Assembly: GCA_037974965.1 (NCBI GenBank)
Contig: JBBPFI010000018.1
Location: 558,001-622,000, forward strand
Direction: 5' to 3'
DNA length: 64,000 bases
From: Dacryopinax spathularia
Taxonomy: Eukaryota; Basidiomycota; Dacrymycetes; Dacrymycetales; Dacrymycetaceae
Shown: positions 1 through 11,087 of the stretch, piece by piece
Position numbering within the stretch: position 1 is the first letter of the stretch
How the letters are laid out: each line of letters starts with the position of its first letter
Position numbers and translations under genes: made by a program
The notes under the pieces: model-generated
The model's database searches: none
What the model was told of the DNA's origin: nothing
Seen by the model: only the letters and a program-made list of their open reading frames with translations

Positions 1-1
1 A

Positions 2-948
2 CAAGAAGAGTTCCGAGCGTACATTGAGGGTCATGTGCGCCATCCTGTTGTGTAGTATGGACATCTCTTACCTCTTTCCAGATCGCATACTACGGAGCGT
101 CCAATCCATTCCCTCCGGCCCAGAATGATGACGGCTCGACTGCTTTGTCGTCCAACCAGCGAGAAACGTTAACGAATATCCTGATCATGCTACGTAAGAG
201 TAACAATTCTGCTACGGACCCGACTGATCGGGTACTAGGCAAGTTGCGAGAAGGTATCCTGGCCGCACAGCGGGTGGACGACTTTGCGATCGAAGCATAC
301 GAGACCTCTGCGCGCCTCGCAATTTATTGTCAGGACGACAAGGCCCTATCCAGCGTCTTTGGGCGCCTCGTGCCCGACCTGTACGACGAGCATGAGGAGG
401 CGAAACTCGTGGACAACTTCGCTCTGTTAAGGACCAATCCTTATACCGGTGCCACGCAATCGAACGGTGTACAAGTGGAGCAGCGCAAATCAAATCGGGA
501 CGAATACCTTGCCGTCTACCTCCTTCACCTAATTATTACCGGCTATCCATCTCAACGCGACGTCCTTCCTCGCATGAGACAGCTGCTACCCCGGACATCT
601 CCCAATTTTGATTTAGTCAAGGCCACTGCTACCCATGTTCGAAGAGGCAACTTCTGGGCATTGTCGCAGCTCGTCATCCGTCCTCCGCCGTCCCGAAGCG
701 ATTTGATACAAAGAATGCTGGTCGTTATTCTCGCCAAGACGAGGACACGGAGTTGGGCAACCTTGAAGGCCGCCTATATCCAATTGCAGCTCGATCAACG
801 GCATTGGCTCGAAACGGTTTTGGGGTTCGTTCAGCCGACGAGCGTGGAAGCCTTTATGAGCGAGCGAGTCAAGACGGGCGAAGCTGTCGAGAAACAAGGT
901 TCTCCTCTAACGTGGACCATCAACAAAGCCAGCAAGGTTCGAGGCTGA
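2..948 (+). CDS. SAC3/GANP-superfamily-like protein, 5' partial
   Basis: The 3' part of a gene whose start lies left of the window. The last two exons are visible, 2-34 and 82-948, joined by a 47-nt intron (donor GTGCGC, acceptor CCAG) that keeps the frame; 299 residues are seen. The region from AYETSARLAI to the EYLAVYLLHLIIT stretch resembles the SAC3/GANP/THP3 helical repeats (YETHARIALE, EFTAYRILYYIFT) of mRNA-export and transcription-coupled PCI-type scaffolds. This match is by eye and weak; another PCI-like family (CSN8/PSMD8 type) is possible. The final exon ends 43 bp before the stop of the convergent ADE8 gene. Codon use and frame look intact. Confidence 0.5.
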
Positions 949-991
949 AGCGGAGCGACTCCCATCGGTCCGTCCGTAGTACGGATTGCCG

Positions 992-1713
992 TTATGAGCG
1001 CTGCTGTTCAAGCACTTTCCGGGTGGCTTCGACGATGATGTCGTGTTCGACCTCGTGTATGCGCGCCTCAAGATCGTCCAGGCTGTCGCCGTCCTTGATT
1101 TCCACCTCTCGTACCACCACCGGTTCTCCTCGATCGACCTCCGGCACAACCCGATGAACCATCACACCCGTATTCTTGATCTCTCCAGCTTTGAACGCAT
1201 CGTACGCCCTGCCAATAGCGTTCGCTCCGTCGAATGCACCGGGCAAGGCGGGATGCAAGTTGATGATGGGAAGATCCCGGCCTCTCGGCGATCCCACATA
1301 GAGGACTTCGAGGAACTCAGCGGAGAGGATATGCATCCAACCCGCCAGCACGACGATATCCGGTTTCGCCTCCAGCACCGACTTGGCGACCGCGATGTCG
1401 TAGTCAATCCTCGTCTTGCCGGGGTTGGCTTTTAGGTACGTTACGAGGGCGAGGTATCCTGTGGGTATCGGAGGCTCGGCCGTGCGCGCACGTTCCAGCC
1501 CGAATGCATTCTTGCGGTTGGAAAAGACGAGGACTATGCGTGCGTTGGGTATCGTGCCGGATGCACAGGCGTCAATCAGGGCTTGAAGGTTTGTGCCTGC
1601 AATACGTTTAGAACAGACAGTACCTGCAATAATCTCAATGCCGTACCTGATCCCGAAATAAGAACAACGATTCTCTTCTCCGCACCATTACTCTGTTCCT
1701 GCAGAGTGCTCAT
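992..1713 (-). CDS. ADE8: Phosphoribosylglycinamide formyltransferase (GART)
   Basis: Transfers a formyl group from 10-formyl-THF to GAR, the third step of de novo purine synthesis, in the cytosol. Exons 1647-1713 and 992-1596 with a 50-nt intron give 223 residues, the usual length for monofunctional fungal GART. The intron falls inside the phosphate-binding loop, so splicing recreates ISGSGTNLQALIDAC. Further down are the active-site NLHPALPG segment (Asn-x-His) and GVMVHRVVPEVDRGEPV with the catalytic Asp. The start chosen is the only ATG just before the VVLISGSG strand. It shares a 281-bp divergent promoter with EGD2 and converges on the SAC3-like gene. Confidence 0.95.
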
Positions 1714-1994
1714 CGTGCACCAAAGTCTAACAGGTCAAACCCGTATCCGTCGCAGGCGATGAGAAGGTGTAAGAAGCCCTAAAAAGGAAGTGGCGAACGT
1801 GCTGCAGTTGCAACGGAAACAAATTCCCCACGTCCTTCAATTTTGCCGTTTGGTCGTCCGCCTCACTCACCGTCAACAACAGCATCAAAAGGTGTGTATT
1901 ATCCGTCTAGAAGGGTGCATGTATGCTGTCTGAGGAGCATATATGCTCTCCTTGAAAATTGTGGGGGGTTTGCTGAAGCGAGGTAATAGAAACC
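1714..1994. promoter_or_regulatory. Divergent promoter ADE8 / EGD2
   Basis: A 281-bp gap between the start codons of ADE8 (minus) and EGD2 (plus), so it must hold both promoters and both 5' UTRs. No clear TATA box or named operator is seen; the plus-strand half near 1900-1970 is richer in AT than the genes. Confidence 0.6.
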
Positions 1995-2766
<772 letters not shown>

Positions 2767-3178
2767 GTGCGCGTTTAGTAGCGACTATGATACATCTAGT
2801 ATAAAATGATGAGGTCCTCCTCGGTGCGATCGTCTCGTTCTCCAGCTTGGTTGCGTTGCCACGCCGGGCTCAGCGTTTGCGAAAAGGGGGGGCTGCTAGT
2901 CCTCTGTGTTCACGTGCCATTTGCTTGGCGTGGGCATGTTAGCTGCACGAGTGCAGGCTCTGTGATCATCCAAGAGTGTGCATGTGCAAGTAACCATAAC
3001 TTATCCAGTCCCGGCATATTAGCATTGTAAGGTGATGATCGCGTTAACTGGGAGTGGGCGTCACAGACTCTAGCCGGTCCCATCGATTACATAAGCAGTC
3101 GCGCCGGTAAATGGCGCTTGTCATCGGCGCCTTCCACCCACCTCCCCCTTTCCGACAGCCATCACCTCGTCACCGACG
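2767..3178. other. Intergenic EGD2-TFB3, no gene seen
   Basis: A 412-bp gap holding the EGD2 3' UTR and the TFB3 promoter. No ORF or repeat of note was seen. Confidence 0.6.
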
Positions 3179-4443
3179 ATGGCGACCAACCCCAAGCTGG
3201 CGTGGCTTAAGGGGCCATCACGAACCTCATCAACGACCACTCGCCCGTCCTCCTCCCGTCCCACCTCAAAACCAGGTACACCAGCACCGGGTGGTAGTCG
3301 AACGAACGGCAAGCCCGGCACTCCGTCCGCGTACCACAGCGCAATCCGCGACCCGAGCGGGCGAACGACCGAGTACAGCAACAAGGACGACAAGTGTCCC
3401 GTATGCACTACCGATCGGTACTTGAACCCCAAGCTGAGGCTGCTCGTCAGCCCGTGTTACCACAAGATGTACGTCTTCTTGTTCCATGCTTAGCTGGACA
3501 AGAAGGCTGACGTGAGACAGGTGTGAGAGCTGTATTGATCGCTTGTTCACCCTTGGGCCGGCGCCATGTCCGATATGCGGGAAGATACTGCGCAAGTCTG
3601 GATTCGTCGCGCAGACGTTTGAGGACCTGGAGGTAGAGAAGGAGGTCTCTGTTCGTCGACGGATTGCAAGAGAGTGAGTCATATCTGTTTCACCGTCTCG
3701 TTCGTCTGTGCTGACCGAAACACAGGTTCAACAAGAAGGCGGAGGACTTTCCAGATCGGAAAGCGTATGATGACTATCTTGAGGAAGTGGAAGATATCAC
3801 CTTCAACCTCATAAATGGGATCGATATTCCACAAACTGAAGCGCGAATCGCGGCCTTCCGAGCAGCGAACGCCGCACTCATCGAGGCGAACATCCAGCGG
3901 GATAGTGCAGCGGCTGCTGAACAGGCCGCGCAGGAAGAAGAAGAGCGGCGATTCCGTGCTGAACAGGCGCGCATGGCTCAGCGCGAGGACGCAGAGGAGC
4001 GTGCGGAGAAGGAACGTGAGAGGCGAGCCGTCCTGGAAGGATTGGAGAGGGGTGAGGATGCCGAAGAAGTACTCCGCCGTACACGCGCAGAAGCGGAACG
4101 CCGAGCGCGTCGAGCACAAGAGCTTGCCGCCCAGCAAGCCGCACGCCCTAGCGCGCTCACCGGCTTTGCCCGCACCGGCTCAAAGAAGAGCGACGTCATT
4201 CCAGACGAGCCGCACGTCGCTTATCTGGACAACCTGCTCAATGGCTCAGAACGCTATTCACTTTTGGACAAGTACGACGACCCGGTGAGCGCATCCGTGC
4301 GGCCGGAAGTCAAGGCACGCTGGCCTGCGGGAGGGTATAGGCTCGCGGAGAGCTGGCAGCGGGCGGTTAGCTGCGCTGTGATGGGACTTGGATTGGGCTT
4401 GGTTGGAGATGAGTCGGGGATGGATGTTGATGTTGCTGCATGA
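3179..4443 (+). CDS. TFB3: CDK-activating kinase assembly factor MAT1/Tfb3 (TFIIH)
   Basis: Bridges the Cdk7-cyclin H kinase to core TFIIH, acting in Pol II initiation and repair. Exons 3179-3468, 3521-3673 and 3726-4443 give 386 residues. A disordered Ser/Pro/Thr-rich N-terminus (1-65) precedes a C3HC4 RING finger with Cys73, Cys76, Cys93, His95, Cys98, Cys101, Cys113 and Cys116; the first intron splits the RING between CYHKM and CESC. Next is the MAT1 helical region (KSGFVAQTFEDLEVEKEV, FNKKAEDF, a long Arg/Glu coiled coil about 165-265), then the CAK-binding tail. In yeast and human proteins the RING starts near residue 6-13, so the N-terminal extension of about 70 residues is longer than usual. 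Confidence 0.94.
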
Positions 4444-5921
4444 GGGGTGTAGTACCTTTCATGGAGACTGCGCCGGATGTACGTGAGCAAGCCCACTCTG
4501 AGGAAAGGACGGATGTACTCGCGGTTTCTCGCCCTAGCTGGTCGTGCTTCGGATGTTGAGCTACCACCTAAGGGAGGAGCCTCGATTCTTGGGTTGACAG
4601 TGGATGTATGTTACAACTGTACTATAATACAGTGGCATGATGGATGCCAATCATAATGTTTCGGAGGAGCCTGACTTCAACCTAACATCATGTGTATCAG
4701 CTCGATATTTAACAGTTTGGAACTCCCCAAACTGCGCGCAGTCTCTGATTGACACACTCCACCGAGCGACTTACCCTCCCTTGCCGAGAGGAAGTCAGCT
4801 AGCCTGCTTTGAGGTAGGGAGTCTAGAGTAAGACGCGTATGATTATGCTAAAAGGTGCACGCAAAGCAATGCCGCCCCGCTAGCCTAGCGGTAACAGCGG
4901 CAGAGGGCTACTATATCCTGAGCCTGGGGTTACTCTATCGTGAACCCTTTTGTTCGATCCCGGCAGGCAGCTAATCTTTTTCAAATCTCTTTCGCTCGTG
5001 CAGGGGACGCCGGAGTTGCGCTTCGGGTCGTTCGGGTGGTCCATAAGGGGAGCGGGAAGATGTTGGAAGACTCTCGGAGGCTATGTCTCGTCGTCGGAGC
5101 CGACCGCCGAGCTCGCCCTGCTAACCAAGTCTCTCTTTCCTACGGAACTTTACCAACTTAATTACGACTTTCGGGTTATATTCTCACAATGGTCTAACGC
5201 CTCTACAAGTGTGCAAAAACTGCTAAGTTTTGTAAACTCAGTGGTGCCGTGGAGCGGAAGTGACGAGATGATGTTGGGGTAAGACATTGATTCCGCATCT
5301 TCCAACATCTTCCCGCTCCGCTTATGGACCACCCGAACGACCCGAAGCGCAACTCCGGCGTCCCCTGCACGAGCGAAAGAGATTTGAAAAAGATTAGCTG
5401 CCTGCCGGGCTCGAACAAAAGGGTTCACGATATAGTAACCCCAGGCTCAGGATATAGTAGCCCTCTGACGCTGTTACCGCCACACTAGCGGGGCGACATT
5501 ACTTTGCGCGCAACTTTTAGCATACACATAGCCATAATCACCGTCTCGCTGGCCCAATTTCCTATCAGTACAAACCGCATCCGAAATAAATAAATACATT
5601 GTGAGCTCATGACTCAGTGCGCCCAACTGGCAACTGCCGACTCATGGTCTTCGCCGATTATACAATACGAGGGGTTTGGAGGTCTCCTCCCTCACTCAAT
5701 CCTTTGAGCAGCACCAGCAGTTCAGCACCGGGCAGACTCGGACTCTGGCGGCACTTCTTCACCTGACAAAGTAGTCAAACGTCCAGGTATATCCGTATAT
5801 ATGAGGCATCGACTAGGATATTACAGTAAGAGTAAAGGGTAACGTAAGCTCGCGGGTATACTACGATGATTGCCAAAATTCCAGCGCGCGTTGCGCCGCT
5901 GATTTTGCCAGAATTGGGGTA
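4444..5921. other. Convergent intergenic region holding fold-back element A
   Basis: Lies between the stops of TFB3 and NIP100. Apart from the palindromic element at 4844-5524 it holds only the two 3' ends; 5525-5921 is somewhat AT-rich with no gene seen. Confidence 0.6.
4844..5524. repeat. tRNA-headed fold-back element, copy A
   Basis: A long inverted repeat: arm 4844-5070 pairs with arm 5298-5524 (about 227 bp each, over 90% alike by eye) around a 227-bp unique loop. Each arm carries a tRNA-like head starting GCCGCCCCGCTAG. In the left head TAGCCTAGCGG (4881-4891) fits the Pol III A box TRGYNNARYGG, and TGTTCGATCCC (about 4970-4980) is a 9/11 match to the B box. Past the heads the arms continue through the same roughly 110-bp body. 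The loop edges (CTCGGAGGCTATGTCTC and CGGAATCAATGTCTTA) recur in copy B at 37.8-39.3 kb, so this is a family and not a chance palindrome. It has no coding capacity; the ORFs on both strands here mirror each other. No target-site duplication could be fixed. Confidence 0.75.
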
Positions 5922-8900
5922 TCATGTCGCATGTAGTGAGGCGGACGCCTGCCTTATCAATCCCGTCACTCTCCGCGCAAGGACGTCCCGCTCCCTTCTC
6001 CGCTCCGCCAGCTGATACTCCGGTGTCTCCTTCCTCGGTCTCCATCGCAGGCCATCGGAGGGCTTCAGCTTCGATAGATCGACCACACGAGCTGACGCAG
6101 CATGCATCAGGACATCTGAGTAGAGGTGTTTCGTCGCCTCGGCGAGCGTTCGTACACTGGGCGGCGTAATGGGCCTGTCAGCTTCACTGTCGGAGTCGCC
6201 GCTGTCGTCTACGAGACTTGGTGGAGCTGGCGATGCCAGAGCTGGAATGCGAGGCGGTAGAGGCAGGACAGGTTCCAGAGGAGGTAAGGAATGCAACTCA
6301 TTGAGCAGCCCGCGCCCCTTGAGATAGGAGTTCTCCGAGCGAAGGAAGCGTAGTGCGCCCTTCAACGACTCGATCTGGCAGCGTGTTAGCGGGTGCGATG
6401 CCGCAAGGGGGAGTTTTACAGACCTGCTCTACTAACTGAGAAGTTTCCAGAGTCCCTTCTGCGATCAATGGATCCGCATCGCCCAAGTTAAAGCTCCTGT
6501 CAGCAGAAGCACCGTTCGCCTTGAGCTTGGCATTTTCTTGTTCGGCCGCGTCCAGTTCCGCTTGGATCTGCTCCAATGATTCTTGATACGAGGCCTCGGA
6601 CTTGCGCAGCTTCCCGAGTTCAGCTTCGAGATTGGCGATAACCTCGGCCTACGCAATGGAGAGTCAGAGGCGGAACGAAGGGACAGTTGAGATGGGGGAC
6701 GGACCTGTTTCTTCAGCGCCTCCATGCGATGCTCCATGAGCTCTCTCTTGACTTCTGCCTCCTGGATGATCTGGTCCTTTGTCTTGATGACCCGCTGGAG
6801 CTCGGTCGTCGTTTCCTTAAGGAGGGCAACTTCCCGTTCGGCTTCCAGGTTGACAGCCGCCTTGGCGCGGATCTCTTCGACTCGAGCAATCCACGGAGGG
6901 TTGCCGGTTACTAGAAATATTTATTAGCTGTTGCTAACATGCGAGGTCTTGATGCGTACTTCGCAGGATGCTGTCCGCCTCCATGGTGACAGGCAAGAAC
7001 GCCGCAGCTTCGCTGGCCAGCTCACCAAGCGTCTCAGAGACCGCATCCCATGAAGCATCGCGCTTGCCCAGAGCTTCAGAAGCTACCGCACGAATCATCG
7101 AGACGATTTGAGACAGATGGAGAGGCTCTTTCGAGCTTCGGATATCCATGACGTGCATGCTAACACGCTGTGCCAACTAGAACTCTGTCAGTAATCATAT
7201 TCTGTCAACTTCGAGGTAACTGACCTGGATACCGAAGTCGATCGTTTTGCTCATGTGCTCTGTCAGACCACCCAGGGTAGGGATAAGATTTGACCGCAAA
7301 GCCGCCTTGTCGTTGACCAGATCCTGGATGCGATTGATGATTTTCCTGATACCACGTCAGAAAAGGAACTCGTTCATGTGGGATCGATCCTACCTAATAG
7401 CAGTCCGTGCGCTCTTCGCCTGACCAAGTACGCTATTGATCGGTGCATAAAGGACGGCATCCAGTTCGAGGTCATCCGTCTCAAAGGCGATTTCTACGGC
7501 ATTCCTTCAGTACAGACCCAAGCAGCCCCGAGGGTCAGCTTACCGGGGTCTTCAGTAGCAGCTGAGATCGCATGCTGAATCAGCCCAAGAGACGCCATGA
7601 AAGTATCGAGATCAAAATCCAACGAAGAAGCAAGATCCAACTCCTGCTCTCCAAGAGCAAAATGGAATCCAGCGAAGAAAGTCTCCGCCAAATGCTCAAA
7701 TTGGGCCAGCATCCTGTATACACTTAGCATCCGCTGCAGGATCGGGCTCGGTGGCTGCACTTACTTGGAGACATCGCTAACACAGTCTTCTTCCTTGAAC
7801 TCCTCCCGGCGAAGTCGCTCGATGTGCATGTCGAGGCGTTTCTCCATGCCCGCTATCTCGGGGAAGAGCGTCCCGGCCTTGATGAACACTTCTGGGTCAC
7901 ATCGTCTAAGAACAGCGACAAATCGGCGACACAAGCCCGAAAGGTGGGCAATGCGACCGCGCATCTAACCAGGGGTCAGCAACAAAGAGGGAGGGTTGTT
8001 TATGGGCGTACCTCGCACACCCCCACCAAGCTCTCCGTCACCTCCTCGCTCAGACTTTCCGGCAGATTGTATTTCTGCGCCACGACAGCATTAATAAGCT
8101 CGGCCTTGTACGCCAACCTCGAGAAGAACAAGTAGCACGCCGTGGCATCACTGTCCCCCTCAAAATACGCCTGGGGCAGGAAAAGCTGGATGATGGAGAG
8201 ATGTTCTTTTGCCTGTGTGGCGTCGAGTCGACGGAGCTCGAGGTCGATGTTTTTCGCTTGGTTCTTGGCGACTGTCGATTGGAGCTTCATGTTGAGCGCT
8301 AGGATGGCCTGGCTTTGGTTGTTCAGCGCTTGGGCTTCGGTTTGCTGAGTTGTTTGTTGATTGCGCAGGTATTCGATGTCGCTGGGCGGTTGTCAGTGTA
8401 GCAACGTAGAAAGAGAACAAGGCAGGCAGGACGCACGCTTGCAGGGTGAGAACGGCATCACGGAACTGCTGGATCGTATTCTCATACTCCATAATCTGGT
8501 CCTGCTGGTCCCCAATTCTGCTCATCGCCGCCCTGAGCTCCGCCGTCCTCGCGTCTGCACAAAACACATCCTCCATCAGCACCCGCATGCACAAAGCCAG
8601 AAGCACGGCAAGCAAGCCCAACGCACCCAAATCGTCCTGCAACTGTTTCTCCGTCTCCTGATGCGACTCCTCGAGCTCCTCGTTCAGCTCCTTGAGCGTC
8701 TCGTAGTCCTCGATCATTATGTCCTTCTCTGCGATCTCTTCGGAGAGCGACATGACCCTCTCGGTGAGCTGCATGACCATGTCTTCTGCGCCGAGGGAGG
8801 CGTCGAGCTGCGCTTTGAGGTCGTCGATTTGCGCTTCGGCGTTTTCGAGCTTGGAGAGGGCCATCTCGTATTGAGCTGTGTCGATATTTCAGCACAAGGT

Positions 8901-10718
8901 AGGAACATGGAAATCAGCAGGTGGGCTCACATTGCAGATCCTCGACCGAAGCGACCTCCCGCTCGAGCTCGTTGATCTTTTTTCGCTGTTCGCGCTCGCT
9001 TTCCTGGGCAATATCGCGCAGCCTGCTCCACAGTCAGCTTCACCTCTGGCCAAGCGACGCGCATACACGCACTTGAGCAACGCCTCCTTCAGCCTCTCAT
9101 TCTGCTTCTCCAGCTGCACATACGCCAGCGTCCTCCTTCCCCCCTCCTCCTCCTCTCCCTCCCCCATCCCCACCCCACTCTCATCAGCCAACCTCTCCTC
9201 CCTCAACACATCCCGCTCAACCTCACTCTCCGCCAGCTTCTCCTTCAGGTCCTCCACTTCGGCCTCCGCTGCCTCAGCCCGCTCCTCGGCAACTTCTTTG
9301 TCTAGCAGGGACATCTCGAGCTGGTCGTTGAGCTCTTGGATCTTACTCTCCAGAGAGTCCTTCTCGACATTAAGGTCCTTGACGGTCCGGCGGAGCTCGA
9401 CGAGCTCCGTTTGCTGCGAGGTGAGCTTTGCTGTTCAGCTCCGTCAGCTACCCTCTTCTCGATCTGAGAAAGTAGGGGAGGCAAAAGGCGTACCTTGTAG
9501 CTTGGGACGGAGAGAGACAAACTGCTCCGCATCGGCCAACCGGCTCTCGAGCTCCCTAATCCGACTCGAATCGTCAGCCCTCTTGACCTCCAATATCCTA
9601 ACTTTCGCCCTCAGCTCTTCCAGTTCACGCTACCCACCTTCAGTCAGCCTCCAAAGCGCATCAGAGGGGGATGGAAGACGTACGTGGTGTTGAGGAGGGG
9701 AAGGCGAGCGCTGTACTTCTGGGCTGTAGGGCGCTAGCTCCTCGGTGCGCATCCGTGCATGTTCGATCACCGGGCTTTGGCCTACTCTCCTCAGCACGGG
9801 GGAGTGTGCGGGCCGGGCGGGCGCTTGGGGCGTCTGTTCTTGCGGCGGAGGTGGAAGGTCATCTTCGTCTTCTAAGTCTGCTACTGGTGGAGGGACAGAG
9901 GTGAGAGATTCTTCTCGGATTTGAGAGGGTGGGGAGAGGACGGGAGGGGTAGTCGAGGAGGAAGCAGTAGGAGCGGACTGGGTTCGGGTCGTTATGGGCG
10001 TTTGGAGCGTGAGACGGCGGGAGGATGCCGAGGGGCCGCTCAAGCGGGAGATGGGCGTAGGTCGGGCTAAGGAACCTGGAGCCCTCGTAGCAATTGGCTT
10101 GGGCGGACTTGCTGCTCGTGATGCTAAAGAACTGGAAGATGACGTCCTCTGTGGTCTCTGCAGGCCTGCTGCGGGCGTTGATGGAGGTCGAGAGAGCGTC
10201 TGAGCCGATTGGGTGCGTGAGATGGACTGGTTTGATAGTGTTCGGGCTACGGAAGGGGGAGCGCCGAGTCGGGTTGCTGGTGGGGTTGCTGTCCCATTTG
10301 AGATAGACGTTCTGGGAGCAATGGTCGTTCGTAGCGCACTTGGAGGAGGGGCAGCAGTGCGCGATGCCGGCCTTGATGTCGGTCTCGAGGCAGTACGAGG
10401 GGTGGGCTGCTACCAAATCCTTAGCACATTCGTCAGGTTCGAAAGAGCACTGAGCACACGCACCGCCGGCGCCTGAACCGGTTCATCCAACACCTTCACC
10501 TGCGCACTCCTCACAAACACACCATGTCCCTGCTCGCACGTAAAGTACCGCACGCCCTCCACGCTCCCGTCGTTCTTCCCGTTCGGCTCGAACAGCTCAA
10601 CGCCGATCCATTTGCCCGGTGCGAAGGCGGGGGAGCCTATGAAGCGGATACGACCTCGGCCGGCTGTTACTTGGACTAGGGCGTTGAGCTGGAGGTCGGG
10701 AGGTGGGAGGGGTGGCAT
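5922..10718 (-). CDS. NIP100: Dynactin large subunit p150Glued
   Basis: Microtubule- and dynein-binding subunit of dynactin. Sixteen exons with phases that sum exactly give 1331 residues (family about 1250-1300). Exons: 10464-10718, 9684-10409, 9494-9629, 9073-9430, 8931-9022, 8627-8875, 8437-8554, 8012-8381, 7765-7964, 7544-7713, 7394-7493, 7225-7345, 6960-7176, 6705-6910, 6424-6648, 5922-6374. Domains: CAP-Gly at 1-80 with GKWIGVEL and the EB1/tubulin-tail-binding GKNDG (47-51); a Ser/Pro/Arg basic linker (86-325); a first long coiled coil (about 330-680, dynein-binding CC1); a globular helical region (about 690-1035); a second coiled coil (about 1040-1200); and the C-terminal p150 tail (HLYSDVLMHAASARVVDL). 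The basic linker likely adds microtubule affinity. Confidence 0.95.
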
Positions 10719-11087
10719 TGATGCCTGCCCGGGTTTTGGGGGGGGAGACGGCTCTCCGGCTGCTGAGGGGTATACTGTGGGTATGCTGGGTTCCTCCTAG
10801 TGAGTGAGTGGGTGGGAGGACGACGCGTTTGGTATGATGCGGAAAAGTTCCGATTAGGGACGCGCACCGCGTTCCACAAAGTCATCTTCCTCCCAGCGAA
10901 GGACTTCTGGTAACAACGGTTGGGTTTCAGTGCGCAACGCATAATGATAACATTTATTCATTGATTGGCATGACAAGCTAAATAAAGAAAATTGTTTGAA
11001 CGGAGCCAGGGGTAAGTACCTATATACACATCCTATCCTAACCCAAGAATCAAGTGACCACTTTCACGCTCCGTCTCACGCACAAGC
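10719..11087. other. Intergenic NIP100 promoter / GLT1 3' end
   Basis: A 369-bp gap holding the NIP100 upstream region, including an 8-G run near 10739, and the GLT1 3' UTR. Nothing else seen. Confidence 0.6.

Noticed and set aside
50-81. 32-nt intron at the left edge
   Set aside because: A donor at position 35 (GTGCGC) gives a normal 47-nt intron and keeps the frame, so the very short intron is not needed.
4870-4985. Functional tRNA gene in the fold-back heads
   Set aside because: A and B boxes are about 80 nt apart, the acceptor ends do not pair and no clear anticodon arm is seen. Pol III promoter yes, tRNA no.
4950-5428. Two similar ORFs facing each other inside fold-back A
   Set aside because: They are the two strands of the inverted arms, so their likeness is a product of the palindrome and they show no domain.
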